The notes: generated by a model not told the origin, from the sequence alone. Numbered from the stretch's first letter, positions 6,941 to 13,743 are shown. The stretch is DNA of 15,133 bases from Holosporales bacterium (GCA_031257415.1 JAIROR010000095.1:1-15133), one strand, 5' to 3'. Numbers and translations are program-made.

Positions 6941-7489
6941 TCACTTGTCTTTATTCAATAAAAATCTTCTAAATGCCTTATGCCCGGCGCTCAGAGCAAC
7001 GGCTGCCGAAATTTTCGCAAAATCCACCACTACAAACGGGAAGAAACCGAAAATAATCGACATCTCGGCATCAAAGAGCTTCCACAACCAAAGTACTCCG
7101 CAGGTGTGAACAACAGCGTATCCAACAACACAGGCCACAAATTGATTTATTTTCTTTCGTCGCAAAAATGATATCAGCGGCGCAGCGAACAGCATACCGA
7201 TTATGTATCCGAACGTCGGCATCGCCATGGCGGCGTGAAATCCAGCCGTCGCCGGAGAAAACACTGGAATACCGAGCAGTCCAACAGAAACATAACTCAG
7301 CAGGGCTATGAAAGCATCGCGCGGAGACAATTGAAATCCTATAAAGTATACAGCAAACGTTTGAAGAGTAAATGGCACTGGATACATGTTGATCTTCGTT
7401 TTAGCGCACAACGCAAGAAACACAACCGCCCCAGCTATTTTGCATGCCGCCGCAAGGCGATCTCCACTGACTTTAGATTCAATACTCAT
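6941..7489 (-). CDS. bioY: Biotin transporter BioY
   Basis: BioY is the membrane substrate-binding (S) component for biotin uptake, working with an ECF module or in some bacteria alone. The 182-residue protein has about six hydrophobic segments and the family block MYPVPFTLQTFAVYF, then LSPRDAF, SYVSVGLLGIPVF and the GYIIGMLFAAP segment. No other biotin gene or ECF component is nearby, which fits scavenging biotin from a host (inference). I chose ATG 7489, which has GGAG at a good distance; an in-frame GTG at 7501 would add four residues. The start region is duplicated upstream, creating a small leader frame whose TGA overlaps this ATG. It lies between tRNA-Leu(GAG) and rnj on the same strand. 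Confidence 0.93.
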   Translation of the reverse strand: MSIESKVSGDRLAAACKIAGAVVFLALCAKTKINMYPVPFTLQTFAVYFIGFQLSPRDAFIALLSYVSVGLLGIPVFSPATAGFHAAMAMPTFGYIIGMLFAAPLISFLRRKKINQFVACVVGYAVVHTCGVLWLWKLFDAEMSIIFGFFPFVVVDFAKISAAVALSAGHKAFRRFLLNKDK

Positions 7490-7578
7490 TTCAGTCTCCA
7501 CAACAACAAGGACACAGTCCCAACTCCTCCGGCTTTAGATTCAATACTCATTTTAGTCTCCACAACAACAAGGACACA
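7471..7578 (-). repeat. 46-bp direct repeat, two copies, covering the bioY start
   Basis: Bases 7471-7516 and 7533-7578 match at 45 of 46 positions, period 62. Each copy holds a ribosome-binding site, an ATG and the first six codons of bioY. The near identity implies a recent duplication. Confidence 0.92.
7486..7551 (-). CDS. 21-codon leader frame overlapping the bioY start
   Basis: The duplicated copy of the bioY start (ATG at 7551, with its own GGAG) opens a frame beginning MSIESK, exactly as bioY does, then diverges and stops at TGA 7488-7486. That stop overlaps the bioY ATG as ATGA, the classic arrangement for translational coupling. The frame probably arose by accident from the 46-bp duplication. 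It is likely translated because it keeps the full initiation region, but a function for the peptide is unproven. Confidence 0.45.
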   Translation of the reverse strand: MSIESKAGGVGTVSLLLWRLK

Positions 7579-7596
7579 TACACGAAAAGGAAATAC

Positions 7597-7681
7597 TGGT
7601 GCGGTCGAGAAGACTCGAACTTCCACGGATCTCTCCACAGCGACCTCAACGCTGCGCGTCTACCAATTCCGCCACGACCGC
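7597..7681 (-). tRNA. tRNA-Leu (anticodon GAG)
   Basis: Acceptor arms GCGGTCG and CGACCGC pair perfectly, and ACCA is encoded at the 3' end. The D-arm region has GTGGCGGAATTGGTAGACGC, typical of leucine tRNAs. The anticodon arm is CAGCG/TTGAGGT/CGCTG, giving GAG, and a long variable arm precedes the T-arm with TTCGAGT. It reads CUU/CUC codons. It starts 15 bases after the rplT stop with no room for its own promoter, so it is probably cut from the rplT transcript. Confidence 0.95.
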
Positions 7682-7696
7682 AATGTGTAGTGATCC

Positions 7697-8041
7697 CTAT
7701 CTTACCGCTTCTACCAAGCTCCTAAAAGCTGGGGGATCCTCCATTGCCATTTTCGCAAGCATCTTCCTGTCGATTCTTACATTTGCCTTATTCAGCTTGT
7801 CTATAAAGGTAGAATACTTCAAACCGAATTCTCTGACGGCAGCATTTATTCTCTGGATCCACAGGCCTCTGAAATCTCTTTTCTTAACTTTACGATCCCT
7901 ATAGGCATATTGCCACGACTTCTCAAGCCTTTCTAACGCCGGCCTGAAACACTTAGACGATCTTCCTCTGAAACCCCTTGCTTGGGACAGAACCTTCTTA
8001 TGCCGCGCATGAGCAGTAATTCCTCTCTTAACTCTTGCCAT
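7697..8041 (-). CDS. rplT: 50S ribosomal protein L20
   Basis: L20 binds 23S rRNA early in assembly of the large subunit. The 114-residue basic protein has the usual N-terminus (MARVKRG...ARHKKVL..A.GFRGRSS) and the conserved [24 protein letters not shown] block near residues 45-68, then the C-terminal globular half (GLKYSTFI). It is a few residues shorter than the usual 117-119. GGAGG lies upstream of ATG 8041. It follows rpmI by about 20 bases, the usual pairing; infC, which normally precedes them, is absent here. Confidence 0.97.
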   Translation of the reverse strand: MARVKRGITAHARHKKVLSQARGFRGRSSKCFRPALERLEKSWQYAYRDRKVKKRDFRGLWIQRINAAVREFGLKYSTFIDKLNKANVRIDRKMLAKMAMEDPPAFRSLVEAVR

Positions 8042-8060
8042 TTTCCATAACCTCCATCAC

Positions 8061-8255
8061 TTATACGTGAAAATAATTGGTCGCGACCTTCTTGGCGTCG
8101 CTCGGATGCATAATCGTGGTCCCCCTGGCGTTCCTGAGCATCCTATTGCTTCTCTTTCGCATGTTGTGCCTCTTTCCGCACTGCCCCATCTTAACGAGCC
8201 CAGTCCCTGTAAAACGGAACCGTTTCTTGGCGCTGCTTTTCGTCTTTAACTTCAT
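8061..8255 (-). CDS. rpmI: 50S ribosomal protein L35
   Basis: L35 is a small basic protein of the large ribosomal subunit. The 64 residues show the family pattern [19 protein letters not shown], then a Lys/Arg-rich centre ([18 protein letters not shown]) and the conserved DAKKV near the C-terminus. A purine-rich GAGAGAG site precedes ATG 8255. It lies between tRNA-Leu(TAA) and rplT, and is probably expressed from the promoter in front of that tRNA. Confidence 0.96.
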   Translation of the reverse strand: MKLKTKSSAKKRFRFTGTGLVKMGQCGKRHNMRKRSNRMLRNARGTTIMHPSDAKKVATNYFHV

Positions 8256-8294
8256 AAACTCTCTCTATCAAAATACCAATACAAAACTAACAAC

Positions 8295-8379
8295 TGGTAC
8301 CTGCTGCCGGACTCGAACCGGCATACCATATGGTGACAGATTTTAAGTCTGTTGTGTCTACCAATTCCACCAAGCAGGC
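8295..8379 (-). tRNA. tRNA-Leu (anticodon TAA)
   Basis: The acceptor arms GCCTGCT and AGCAGGT pair with one G.U at the end; ACCA is encoded. The D-arm has GGTGGAATTGGTAGACAC. The anticodon arm is ACAGA/CTTAAAA/TCTGT, giving TAA. A long variable arm is followed by a T-arm GCCGG/TTCGAGT/CCGGC. It reads UUA (and UUG by wobble). A strong promoter lies just upstream, and rpmI follows 39 bases downstream. Confidence 0.96.
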
Positions 8380-8398
8380 GGTACAGTCATTAAGCATA

Positions 8399-8427
8399 AT
8401 ACTAACAAAACGCCGCCTCGATGTCAA
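8399..8427 (-). promoter_or_regulatory. Promoter of tRNA-Leu(TAA) and probably rpmI-rplT and beyond
   Basis: On the minus strand a perfect TTGACA (8427-8422), a 17-base spacer and TAGTAT (8404-8399) predict a start near 8392, about 12 bases before the tRNA. The -35 box overlaps the TGA stop of the preceding secreted-protein gene (8426-8424). Confidence 0.78.
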
Positions 8428-8894
8428 GCATCCTTTTTAAGCTTTTTTTGTTCGTCTCTGACTACTTTGGTAAACAGCTTAAACTTCGCCCAGCTCTCCA
8501 AATAAGGACGCGCTCTGCTTACTTGCACGTCAGATCTGCAAAAGAATCTACACTTCCATCCAGCAGCTTCATGGAGAAGTTCAAATCTATGAGGAGGAGG
8601 ATTAGTGAGCATCCTTTGGCTAAGCTCTCCGGAAGGCATAACGCCATCGACATACTTTTCGAATCCCGATTTATAAAGCAATCTCCCTTCCCCTATCTCC
8701 CGGGCGACCTCTTTTGCTCTCGCTTCCACCGCCGGATACGGTCCATAAGTTACTTCATATTCACTAGTTGCTTTGTTAAAAGCAATACCATCATAAAGAA
8801 AAATATAGCCTTCGTTATCAGCAGCAGCCTTTCCGCCACCGAGAACTCCGGCCACCAATACTAATCCCACGATTCCGAATAATTTCTTGTTCAT
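8424..8894 (-). CDS. Small secreted protein, tandem paralogue 1
   Basis: I do not recognise the family. The 156-residue protein starts with a Sec signal peptide (MNKKLFGIVGLVLVAG, then GGGKAAA) that is nearly identical in all three tandem copies. The mature N-terminal half shares the motif AFNKAT.EYEVTYGPYPA.E..A..VA with them; the C-terminal half is largely its own, apart from a Cys-aromatic segment (WKCRFFC). ATG 8894 is chosen over longer frames because AGGAGG lies 5 bases upstream. It is probably exported to the periplasm or beyond. It has its own promoter copy at 8931-8959 but no hairpin terminator of the family type; instead its stop overlaps the tRNA-Leu promoter. It may be specific to this lineage. 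Confidence 0.8.
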   Translation of the reverse strand: MNKKLFGIVGLVLVAGVLGGGKAAADNEGYIFLYDGIAFNKATSEYEVTYGPYPAVEARAKEVAREIGEGRLLYKSGFEKYVDGVMPSGELSQRMLTNPPPHRFELLHEAAGWKCRFFCRSDVQVSRARPYLESWAKFKLFTKVVRDEQKKLKKDA

Positions 8895-8930
8895 AAGAAC
8901 CTCCTGAAAAAAACACACATACCTACAATA

Positions 8931-8959
8931 AGTCTATCACAAATAATCAAACTGCGCAA
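8931..8959 (-). promoter_or_regulatory. Promoter of secreted paralogue 1
   Basis: The minus strand has TTGCGC (8959-8954), a 17-base spacer and TAGACT (8936-8931). The same arrangement occurs before all three paralogues. Confidence 0.6.
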
Positions 8960-8976
8960 CATTTTATTTCCCAAAA

Positions 8977-9014
8977 CAACAGCGCCGCGTAATTATTCTA
9001 TCGCTGCGCTGCTG
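8977..9014 (-). terminator. Terminator of secreted paralogue 2
   Basis: On the minus strand CAGCAGCGCAGCG (9014-9002) pairs with CGCGGCGCTGTTG (8989-8977), 13 bp with one G.U and one mismatch, around a 12-base loop. TTTT follows, interrupted by GGG. Confidence 0.65.
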
Positions 9015-9028
9015 TCATATAGATTGGT

Positions 9029-9508
9029 TTAAGGTTTTGCTTTTGCTGCATTGACCGCTCTGGTAAATATTCTAAATTTTGCCAAAGTTTCCAGAGCTGG
9101 AGCATTGCATAGTAGTTTTTGTTTTAATTCTGAAACCGGCTTGTAGTAAAATGTGCATTCCAATTTGGCATCTCCAGGGGTAGTTTCTAACGCAAAGGAA
9201 GAACCAATATTCTGTATTCCTCTTAAAAGCTCTCCATAAGGTATGCTGTCCTGGACATACTTACTGAATTCCCCATAAGTCACACCAGTATAATTCCTTT
9301 TCCCTACTTGCTGAGCAACTTCTCCCGCTTTCTCTTCCAACGCCGGATACGGTCCATAAGTTACTTCATATTTTCCAGTTGCTTTGTTAAAAGCAACATG
9401 ATCAGTAATACAGTTATAATCAACTGCAAAAGAAGCAACAGCCTTTCCGCCACCGAGAACTCCGGCCACCAATACTAATCCCACGATTCCGAATAATTTC
9501 TTGTTCAT
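9029..9508 (-). CDS. Small secreted protein, tandem paralogue 2
   Basis: This 159-residue protein has the same signal peptide as its neighbours, probably cut after GGGKAVA, and the shared AFNKATGKYEVTYGPYPALEE motif. It shares RNYTGVTYGEF with paralogue 3, and its C-terminal half has the LECTFYYKP segment matching the Cys-aromatic segment of the others. ATG 9508 has AGGAGG at the ideal spacing. It ends in KAKP at TAA 9031-9029. In the same frame after that stop lie 11 codons (TNLYDSSAAIE) that form the actual C-terminus of paralogue 3, so a small change at the stop shortened this copy. Function is unknown. Confidence 0.82.
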   Translation of the reverse strand: MNKKLFGIVGLVLVAGVLGGGKAVASFAVDYNCITDHVAFNKATGKYEVTYGPYPALEEKAGEVAQQVGKRNYTGVTYGEFSKYVQDSIPYGELLRGIQNIGSSFALETTPGDAKLECTFYYKPVSELKQKLLCNAPALETLAKFRIFTRAVNAAKAKP

Positions 9509-9543
9509 AAGAGCCTCCTGAAAAAACACACATGTCTATAATA

Positions 9544-9572
9544 AGTCTATCACAAATAATCAAACTGCGCAA
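9544..9572 (-). promoter_or_regulatory. Promoter of secreted paralogue 2
   Basis: TTGCGC (9572-9567), a 17-base spacer and TAGACT (9549-9544) on the minus strand, identical to the copy before paralogue 1. Confidence 0.6.
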
Positions 9573-9582
9573 CATTTTATTT

Positions 9583-9627
9583 CAAAAAACAACAGCGCCG
9601 CGTAATTATTCTATCGCTGCGCTGCTG
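9583..9627 (-). terminator. Terminator of secreted paralogue 3, overlapping its coding end
   Basis: The same 13-bp hairpin (9627-9615 with 9602-9590) is followed by TTTTTTG. The first arm lies inside the last codons of paralogue 3, so the terminator is partly coding. Confidence 0.72.
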
Positions 9628-10145
9628 TCATATAGATTGGTTTTAAGTTTTGCTCGTTCTTCATCAAACGCATGACCAAACAGCAGGTATTGTGCGTAGC
9701 GTTCACTGTAGGGAACATTCTTCTTATCTACACTCCGATTAGCATCTAAAAGTTGCTTATAGCAGAGTGTACACGTGAATCCAGCAGCTCCAATGGAAAT
9801 CTTATCACTTGGAATACCATCGAGGAATTTACTTCTAATATCACTCATAGTTATATTGCTTGAAATTGGAACACAATTATCGAATTCCTCATAAGTCACA
9901 CCAGTATAATTCCTTTTCCCTACTTGCCGGGCGAATGCTCTTGCTTGCTCTTCCACCGCCGGATACGGTCCATAAGTTACTTCATATTCTCTAGTTGCTT
10001 TGTTAAAAGCAACACCATTATAAAGATAAATATAGCCTTCGTCATTATCAGCAGCAGCAGCAGCAGCAACAGCAACAGCCTTTCCGCCACCGAGAACTCC
10101 GGCCACCAATACCAATCCCACGATTCCGAATAATTTCTTGTTCAT
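9606..10145 (-). CDS. Small secreted protein, tandem paralogue 3
   Basis: This is the first of the three in transcription order and the longest, at 179 residues. It has the common signal peptide, then a run of alanines encoded by a GCA/GCT-type triplet microsatellite (plus strand 10051-10080) that is absent or shorter in the others. The shared GYIYLYNGVAFNKAT and YEVTYGPYPAVEEQA block and RNYTGVTYEEF follow. The C-terminal part has FTCTLCYKQL in place of the Cys-aromatic segment and ends with TNLYDSSAAIE. ATG 10145 has AGGAGG 5 bases upstream. The function is unknown. The triplet run may vary in length between strains. Confidence 0.82.
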   Translation of the reverse strand: MNKKLFGIVGLVLVAGVLGGGKAVAVAAAAAADNDEGYIYLYNGVAFNKATREYEVTYGPYPAVEEQARAFARQVGKRNYTGVTYEEFDNCVPISSNITMSDIRSKFLDGIPSDKISIGAAGFTCTLCYKQLLDANRSVDKKNVPYSERYAQYLLFGHAFDEERAKLKTNLYDSSAAIE

Positions 10146-10180
10146 AAGAACCTCCTGAAAAAACACACATATCTATAATA

Positions 10181-10209
10181 AGTCTATCACAAATAATCAA
10201 ACTGTGCAA
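10181..10209 (-). promoter_or_regulatory. Promoter of secreted paralogue 3
   Basis: TTGCAC (10209-10204), a 17-base spacer and TAGACT (10186-10181) on the minus strand; one base different from the other two copies. Confidence 0.6.
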
Positions 10210-10258
10210 CATTTTATTTCAAAAAACAACAGCGCCGCGTAATTATTCTATTGGAGAA

Positions 10259-11725
10259 TCATCTTTTCCAGAATACCGAGCTAAGAACCATAAATATGGG
10301 GATGAGCTCGAGTCTCCCGATGAACATGTCCATGATTAGTATCAGCTTGCCATATGTGTTGAAGTCTGTGAAATTGATTGTTGTGTTCATCATGAAGTTC
10401 AATGGGAGTCCAGCGTTTGTTATACAGGCGCCGACTGCGGCTCCTGCAGTTGAAATGGAACATGAGTCTAGAATACATATGAGGAAGATGCTCGCTATAA
10501 ATGATATAACGAAAAGGGCCATAAATGACAAAACTGAAGCTATTAGGTTGTCATCAATTGTTTTTCCGTTGTATTTTGGAATGTCGACATTATATGGTTT
10601 CACGAGTTTTTTCATATTGACTCTGAGGACTGTCCAAATAACTTGCAATCTAAATATCTTAATTCCGCCTGTCGTTGAGCCGACGCACCCTCCGATTGTT
10701 GATAGGATGATAAACATAAATCTGAAAAGAGGACTGAAATAAGAGCCATCGGATACTGTTAATCCTGCTGTTGTCATGGATGAAGTTGAGTCGAATATTA
10801 GATCGACAACTGTTCGCAGAGGCAAGTTTCTGCCATTTTTTATGAAAGCGTAAACGAGGATAAAAATAGTAATTCCGAAATAGAGTTTTGTGTATACTCG
10901 TGTTTGTTGGTTTTTATAAAATTTTTTAAATCCTCCCCTAAAACAATGTACTATTTCCATGAACGTTATGCCGCCAATAAACATTCCGGCTATTGCAATG
11001 ATCTCCATATTCATATTGTCATAGCTGCTTAGTCCGCCATTATCTATAACGAATCCTCCAGTTGAGACGGATGTCACGCTATAGCATATCGCCTCCAGCA
11101 TACTCATTCCCGACATGTGGAAAAGGGTTGAAAAGATAACGATCAGAGATACGTAAGTCAAAACAAAGACTGAGGCAATTTGGGAAGCTCTTGGCAAGAA
11201 TTTTTGAGATTTGTCGGAGTTTTCGGTTTGAAAAAGTTGCATTCCACCAACCCTAAGGTTTGGCATAATCATCATTGCTAACGAGACGATTCCGACACCG
11301 CCGATGAAATGCAGGACCATTCGCCAAATATTGATGGCGTCGGGCAATGAGCCAACATCGTCATATATGGAGACTCCGGTTGTGGTTAGTCCGGAAGATG
11401 CTTCGAAAAAGGCAGTTACAAAATCAATATCCACGCCATCGTATAAGAATAGCGGGGTTGCGCTGAAGAGAGCCACAAGAAGCCACAAAATGGCAATTAG
11501 AAAATACACATCTTTTTGCGAGAATGACAGATGCCCAGGAGCTTTACACGCCAGTGTTAGGCACACACCGATAAATACGCAAATGATGATCGATACCAAG
11601 AAAACGTCCAGGCAGGCCCCGTCCTCCACGATAGAGTCATACAAAAGAGGAATCAGCATAAAGCACGATATTCCGCAGAGAATAATACCAATTGAAAAGA
11701 AAACAGTTCTAACGTTTATGCTCAC
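10259..11725 (-). CDS. trkH: Trk-type potassium uptake membrane subunit TrkH
   Basis: TrkH is the ion-conducting membrane subunit of Trk K+ uptake, normally gated by cytoplasmic TrkA, which is not in the window. The 488-residue protein (usual length) has the four pore-loop filters of the family: TTTG near residue 114, STGG near 221, TTAG near 318 and TNAG near 436, with transmembrane segments between. GGCVGSTTGGIK near 345 and the ending GRLELIPIFMVLSSVFWK are also typical. The start is GTG at 11725; no ATG lies in frame nearby and the ribosome-binding site is weak. The secreted-paralogue repeat block begins about 12 bases after its stop and keeps only half of a terminator hairpin. Confidence 0.94.
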   Translation of the reverse strand: MSINVRTVFFSIGIILCGISCFMLIPLLYDSIVEDGACLDVFLVSIIICVFIGVCLTLACKAPGHLSFSQKDVYFLIAILWLLVALFSATPLFLYDGVDIDFVTAFFEASSGLTTTGVSIYDDVGSLPDAINIWRMVLHFIGGVGIVSLAMMIMPNLRVGGMQLFQTENSDKSQKFLPRASQIASVFVLTYVSLIVIFSTLFHMSGMSMLEAICYSVTSVSTGGFVIDNGGLSSYDNMNMEIIAIAGMFIGGITFMEIVHCFRGGFKKFYKNQQTRVYTKLYFGITIFILVYAFIKNGRNLPLRTVVDLIFDSTSSMTTAGLTVSDGSYFSPLFRFMFIILSTIGGCVGSTTGGIKIFRLQVIWTVLRVNMKKLVKPYNVDIPKYNGKTIDDNLIASVLSFMALFVISFIASIFLICILDSCSISTAGAAVGACITNAGLPLNFMMNTTINFTDFNTYGKLILIMDMFIGRLELIPIFMVLSSVFWKR

Positions 11726-11770
11726 CAGATGAATCCGCGTTGTTTGGCTGATACAAGTCCTTTTGACATT

Positions 11771-11799
11771 TTATAAAATGCTCTTGCAAAAATCAGCAA
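11771..11799 (-). promoter_or_regulatory. Possible trkH promoter
   Basis: TTGCTG (11799-11794), a 17-base spacer and TTATAA (11776-11771) on the minus strand, 45 bases before the trkH start. The -35 box is only a fair match. Confidence 0.35.
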
Positions 11800-11847
11800 T
11801 TAATCGGAAAATCACTCCAGTAGAATCATTCAGTAAACGAGAAGCAT

Positions 11848-13545
11848 GTGGGAGTTTGTAAGTTTTACGTAAGTTTGTCGTTTTGCTTATTTTTGCTTTT
11901 TATATTTTGTTTTGGAGTATTTCATTATTATTCCTTTAATAGTCTTGATACCTCTATTTCGTTTTATATATCTGTGTCTTCGGTTTTTATATGTATAATA
12001 TCTTTCATACTGATATCATTTTATACAGGACTTTTTAAGATTACCGAAACATCGCTAATTATCAATGAATTTGTAAACAAACTGGTGGCATTGGATAGAA
12101 ATGTCATAGACAGGCATGGAACCGAGTCTTTATGTGAAGACTTCATAAAATATGCGACGGCCAACGAAAGCAGAATTATTGAGCTTTATTCTAGAGTATT
12201 GCCGTTTTTTGTGTGTTTCGCAAGCATTATAACATCTTTGATTTATGTTGATAAGAAGGCATTATTTTTCGTGGCCTATGTAATTTTAATTCTCCACGTT
12301 ATTATCCCTTTTTTTATGTTGATAAAGCATGTATTTGGCGTCAGCAAGGCAGAAGTTTTTATAAAGAAATTTGCGAGGATGCTGCTGAACTCTACAAGGG
12401 GTATTCAGTTTTTTGGAGTTAACGGAGCGGTTTTTGCAAAGCTGAACGAGGAAATAAAAGGAATGATGAAGGAAGAGTATTCAATTTCTCGCAAGGAATT
12501 ATGGAAATTATTTTTCTCGCTATGTGTTATATTCACAACAATATGTTTTTCGTATTTCATAACTGATTTCAATTATTCGCGCCAGGTTTTACAGGCCACA
12601 AACTCGTATATAATTCCGTGTGTTTCATCTGTTTTTTTATATGTTATATTTTTACGATCGCTTTTGAAATATAAAAAATTGGCTAATAGTAATACTAAAA
12701 TAATTGAGATGATGCAGCGTTATCTTCTCACGAGTGATAACTGCAGCGGATTAGCGAAATCTTTAACAAAATTTTCGGCAAAATTTGATCCAACCAAGAA
12801 GCTGATTATCGCTTTTCACGGAGTCTCGCTGAACAATAAGTTTGCAGAATCCAATAAACCGATATTTAATGATCTAACTTTTTCCGTTCTTCCTTCTGAG
12901 ATGATATCGATTGTCGGGGAGAATGCCAATAAATACGGGAGCTATATTTATGACATGATTCTTAAATTTTATACAATTCAATCAGGAAATATTTATATAT
13001 CTGGCTTGAATATAAACAATCTCAGCGCAAATGCTTTGAGGAAAAAGTTTTATGTTTTTAAAGAAGATTTCGGATTAATAAATGGAACTGTAAGGGACAA
13101 CATATTATATACCCTCCGTCTGAATAGATTAGATAAACATAGTCTTTTAAGCATTATTAATAGAATAGGATTGGCGACGCATGCCGATGATAACGTTTTT
13201 AATGAATTCGGCGATATAGCTGTGTCCCAGAAGGTGCTGATAAAGCTTCAAATGGCGAGGGCACTTTTGATAGATACCAACAGCAGTTGCTATGACGCTA
13301 TTCTTATCGAGACTCCGCTTTATTTTAGTGATCCAGAAACTGAGAAACTTTTCTACGAAATAATAAACATTTCGTTTCAAAAGAAAATCATTATGATCAT
13401 CACAGATAAACCATCAATTATAATAAAATCCCACAAGATTCTATATCTTGGCCACGACAAAAACCTCTTCGGGTCTCATGCTGATCTCGTTAATGACAGG
13501 AGCTATCAGGAGTTCATAGCAAGCAGAGTATATCCAAATTTGTAA
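11848..13545 (+). CDS. ABC exporter-like membrane protein with degenerate ATPase domain
   Basis: The 565-residue frame has the plan of a half-size ABC exporter: hydrophobic segments at about 8-28, 36-62, 118-160 and 219-270, then a nucleotide-binding fold from about 318. The fold is recognisable (IVGENANKYG, GNIYISGLNINNLS, INGTVRDNILYT, QMARALL, DPETE) but every catalytic motif is changed. At Walker A the GxxGxGK[ST] pattern reads GENANKYG (357-364). The Q-loop Gln is Glu406 (FKED), and the LSGGQ signature is VSQKV (459-463). The Walker B Asp-Glu pair is Glu488-Thr489, and the switch His is Asp520. The frame is nevertheless intact. It may be a non-hydrolysing partner, a regulator or a gene under decay. 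The start is GTG 11848 (weak GAGAAG site); an upstream stop at 11821 excludes a longer form with ATG. It is divergent from trkH. Confidence 0.75.
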   Translation: MGVCKFYVSLSFCLFLLFIFCFGVFHYYSFNSLDTSISFYISVSSVFICIISFILISFYTGLFKITETSLIINEFVNKLVALDRNVIDRHGTESLCEDFIKYATANESRIIELYSRVLPFFVCFASIITSLIYVDKKALFFVAYVILILHVIIPFFMLIKHVFGVSKAEVFIKKFARMLLNSTRGIQFFGVNGAVFAKLNEEIKGMMKEEYSISRKELWKLFFSLCVIFTTICFSYFITDFNYSRQVLQATNSYIIPCVSSVFLYVIFLRSLLKYKKLANSNTKIIEMMQRYLLTSDNCSGLAKSLTKFSAKFDPTKKLIIAFHGVSLNNKFAESNKPIFNDLTFSVLPSEMISIVGENANKYGSYIYDMILKFYTIQSGNIYISGLNINNLSANALRKKFYVFKEDFGLINGTVRDNILYTLRLNRLDKHSLLSIINRIGLATHADDNVFNEFGDIAVSQKVLIKLQMARALLIDTNSSCYDAILIETPLYFSDPETEKLFYEIINISFQKKIIMIITDKPSIIIKSHKILYLGHDKNLFGSHADLVNDRSYQEFIASRVYPNL

Positions 13546-13743
13546 AAACTCCTGGCCAGTTATAAGGATTAAAAAACCGCCATAACATTTGTTCCACACC
13601 CGTTTGGATTGGCACAGAAACATGGCCTCACAATGATTTGTGAAGCGCGGATTTGTGAAGCGCGGGAGCCCCCCTGCGGAATGATCCACAAATCGAAGAC
13701 TATACGCAAGTTTCTACTTTTATTTCCGAGGTAGTGGAACTTC
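13546..13743. other. Convergent intergenic region with 15-bp tandem repeat and inverted repeats
   Basis: Between two converging genes. The unit ATTTGTGAAGCGCGG is present twice at 13636-13665. GATTTGTG (13635-13642 and 13650-13657) can pair with CACAAATC at 13687-13694. The centre is richer in G+C than its surroundings. It may be a shared terminator region or a piece of an interspersed repeat. The minus-strand frames across it resemble no family I know. Confidence 0.5.

Larger units (their letters stand above)
8895..10246 (-). repeat. Tandem segmental triplication of upstream region plus signal peptide
   Basis: Near-identical blocks lie at about 8895-9023, 9509-9640 and 10146-10246. Each contains the ribosome-binding site, promoter and terminator arm, and the similarity runs on into the signal-peptide codons of the gene. 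Copy starts are 614 and 637 bases apart. The rightmost block is cut within the terminator loop, next to the 3' end of trkH. Confidence 0.85.

Noticed and set aside
7235..7690. 151-codon plus-strand frame across bioY start and tRNA-Leu
   Set aside because: It runs antisense through bioY, both repeat copies and the tRNA gene, so it cannot be a real protein.
10251..10742. 163-codon plus-strand frame opposite trkH
   Set aside because: It is the antisense of a clear trkH coding region, has no ribosome-binding site and no protein-like pattern.
11304..11732. 142-codon plus-strand frame opposite the trkH 5' half
   Set aside because: Same reason: antisense shadow of trkH.
13441..13689. 82-codon minus-strand frame overlapping the 3' end of the ABC-like gene
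   Set aside because: It overlaps a real coding region antisense and spans the tandem repeat; no family or ribosome-binding site supports it.
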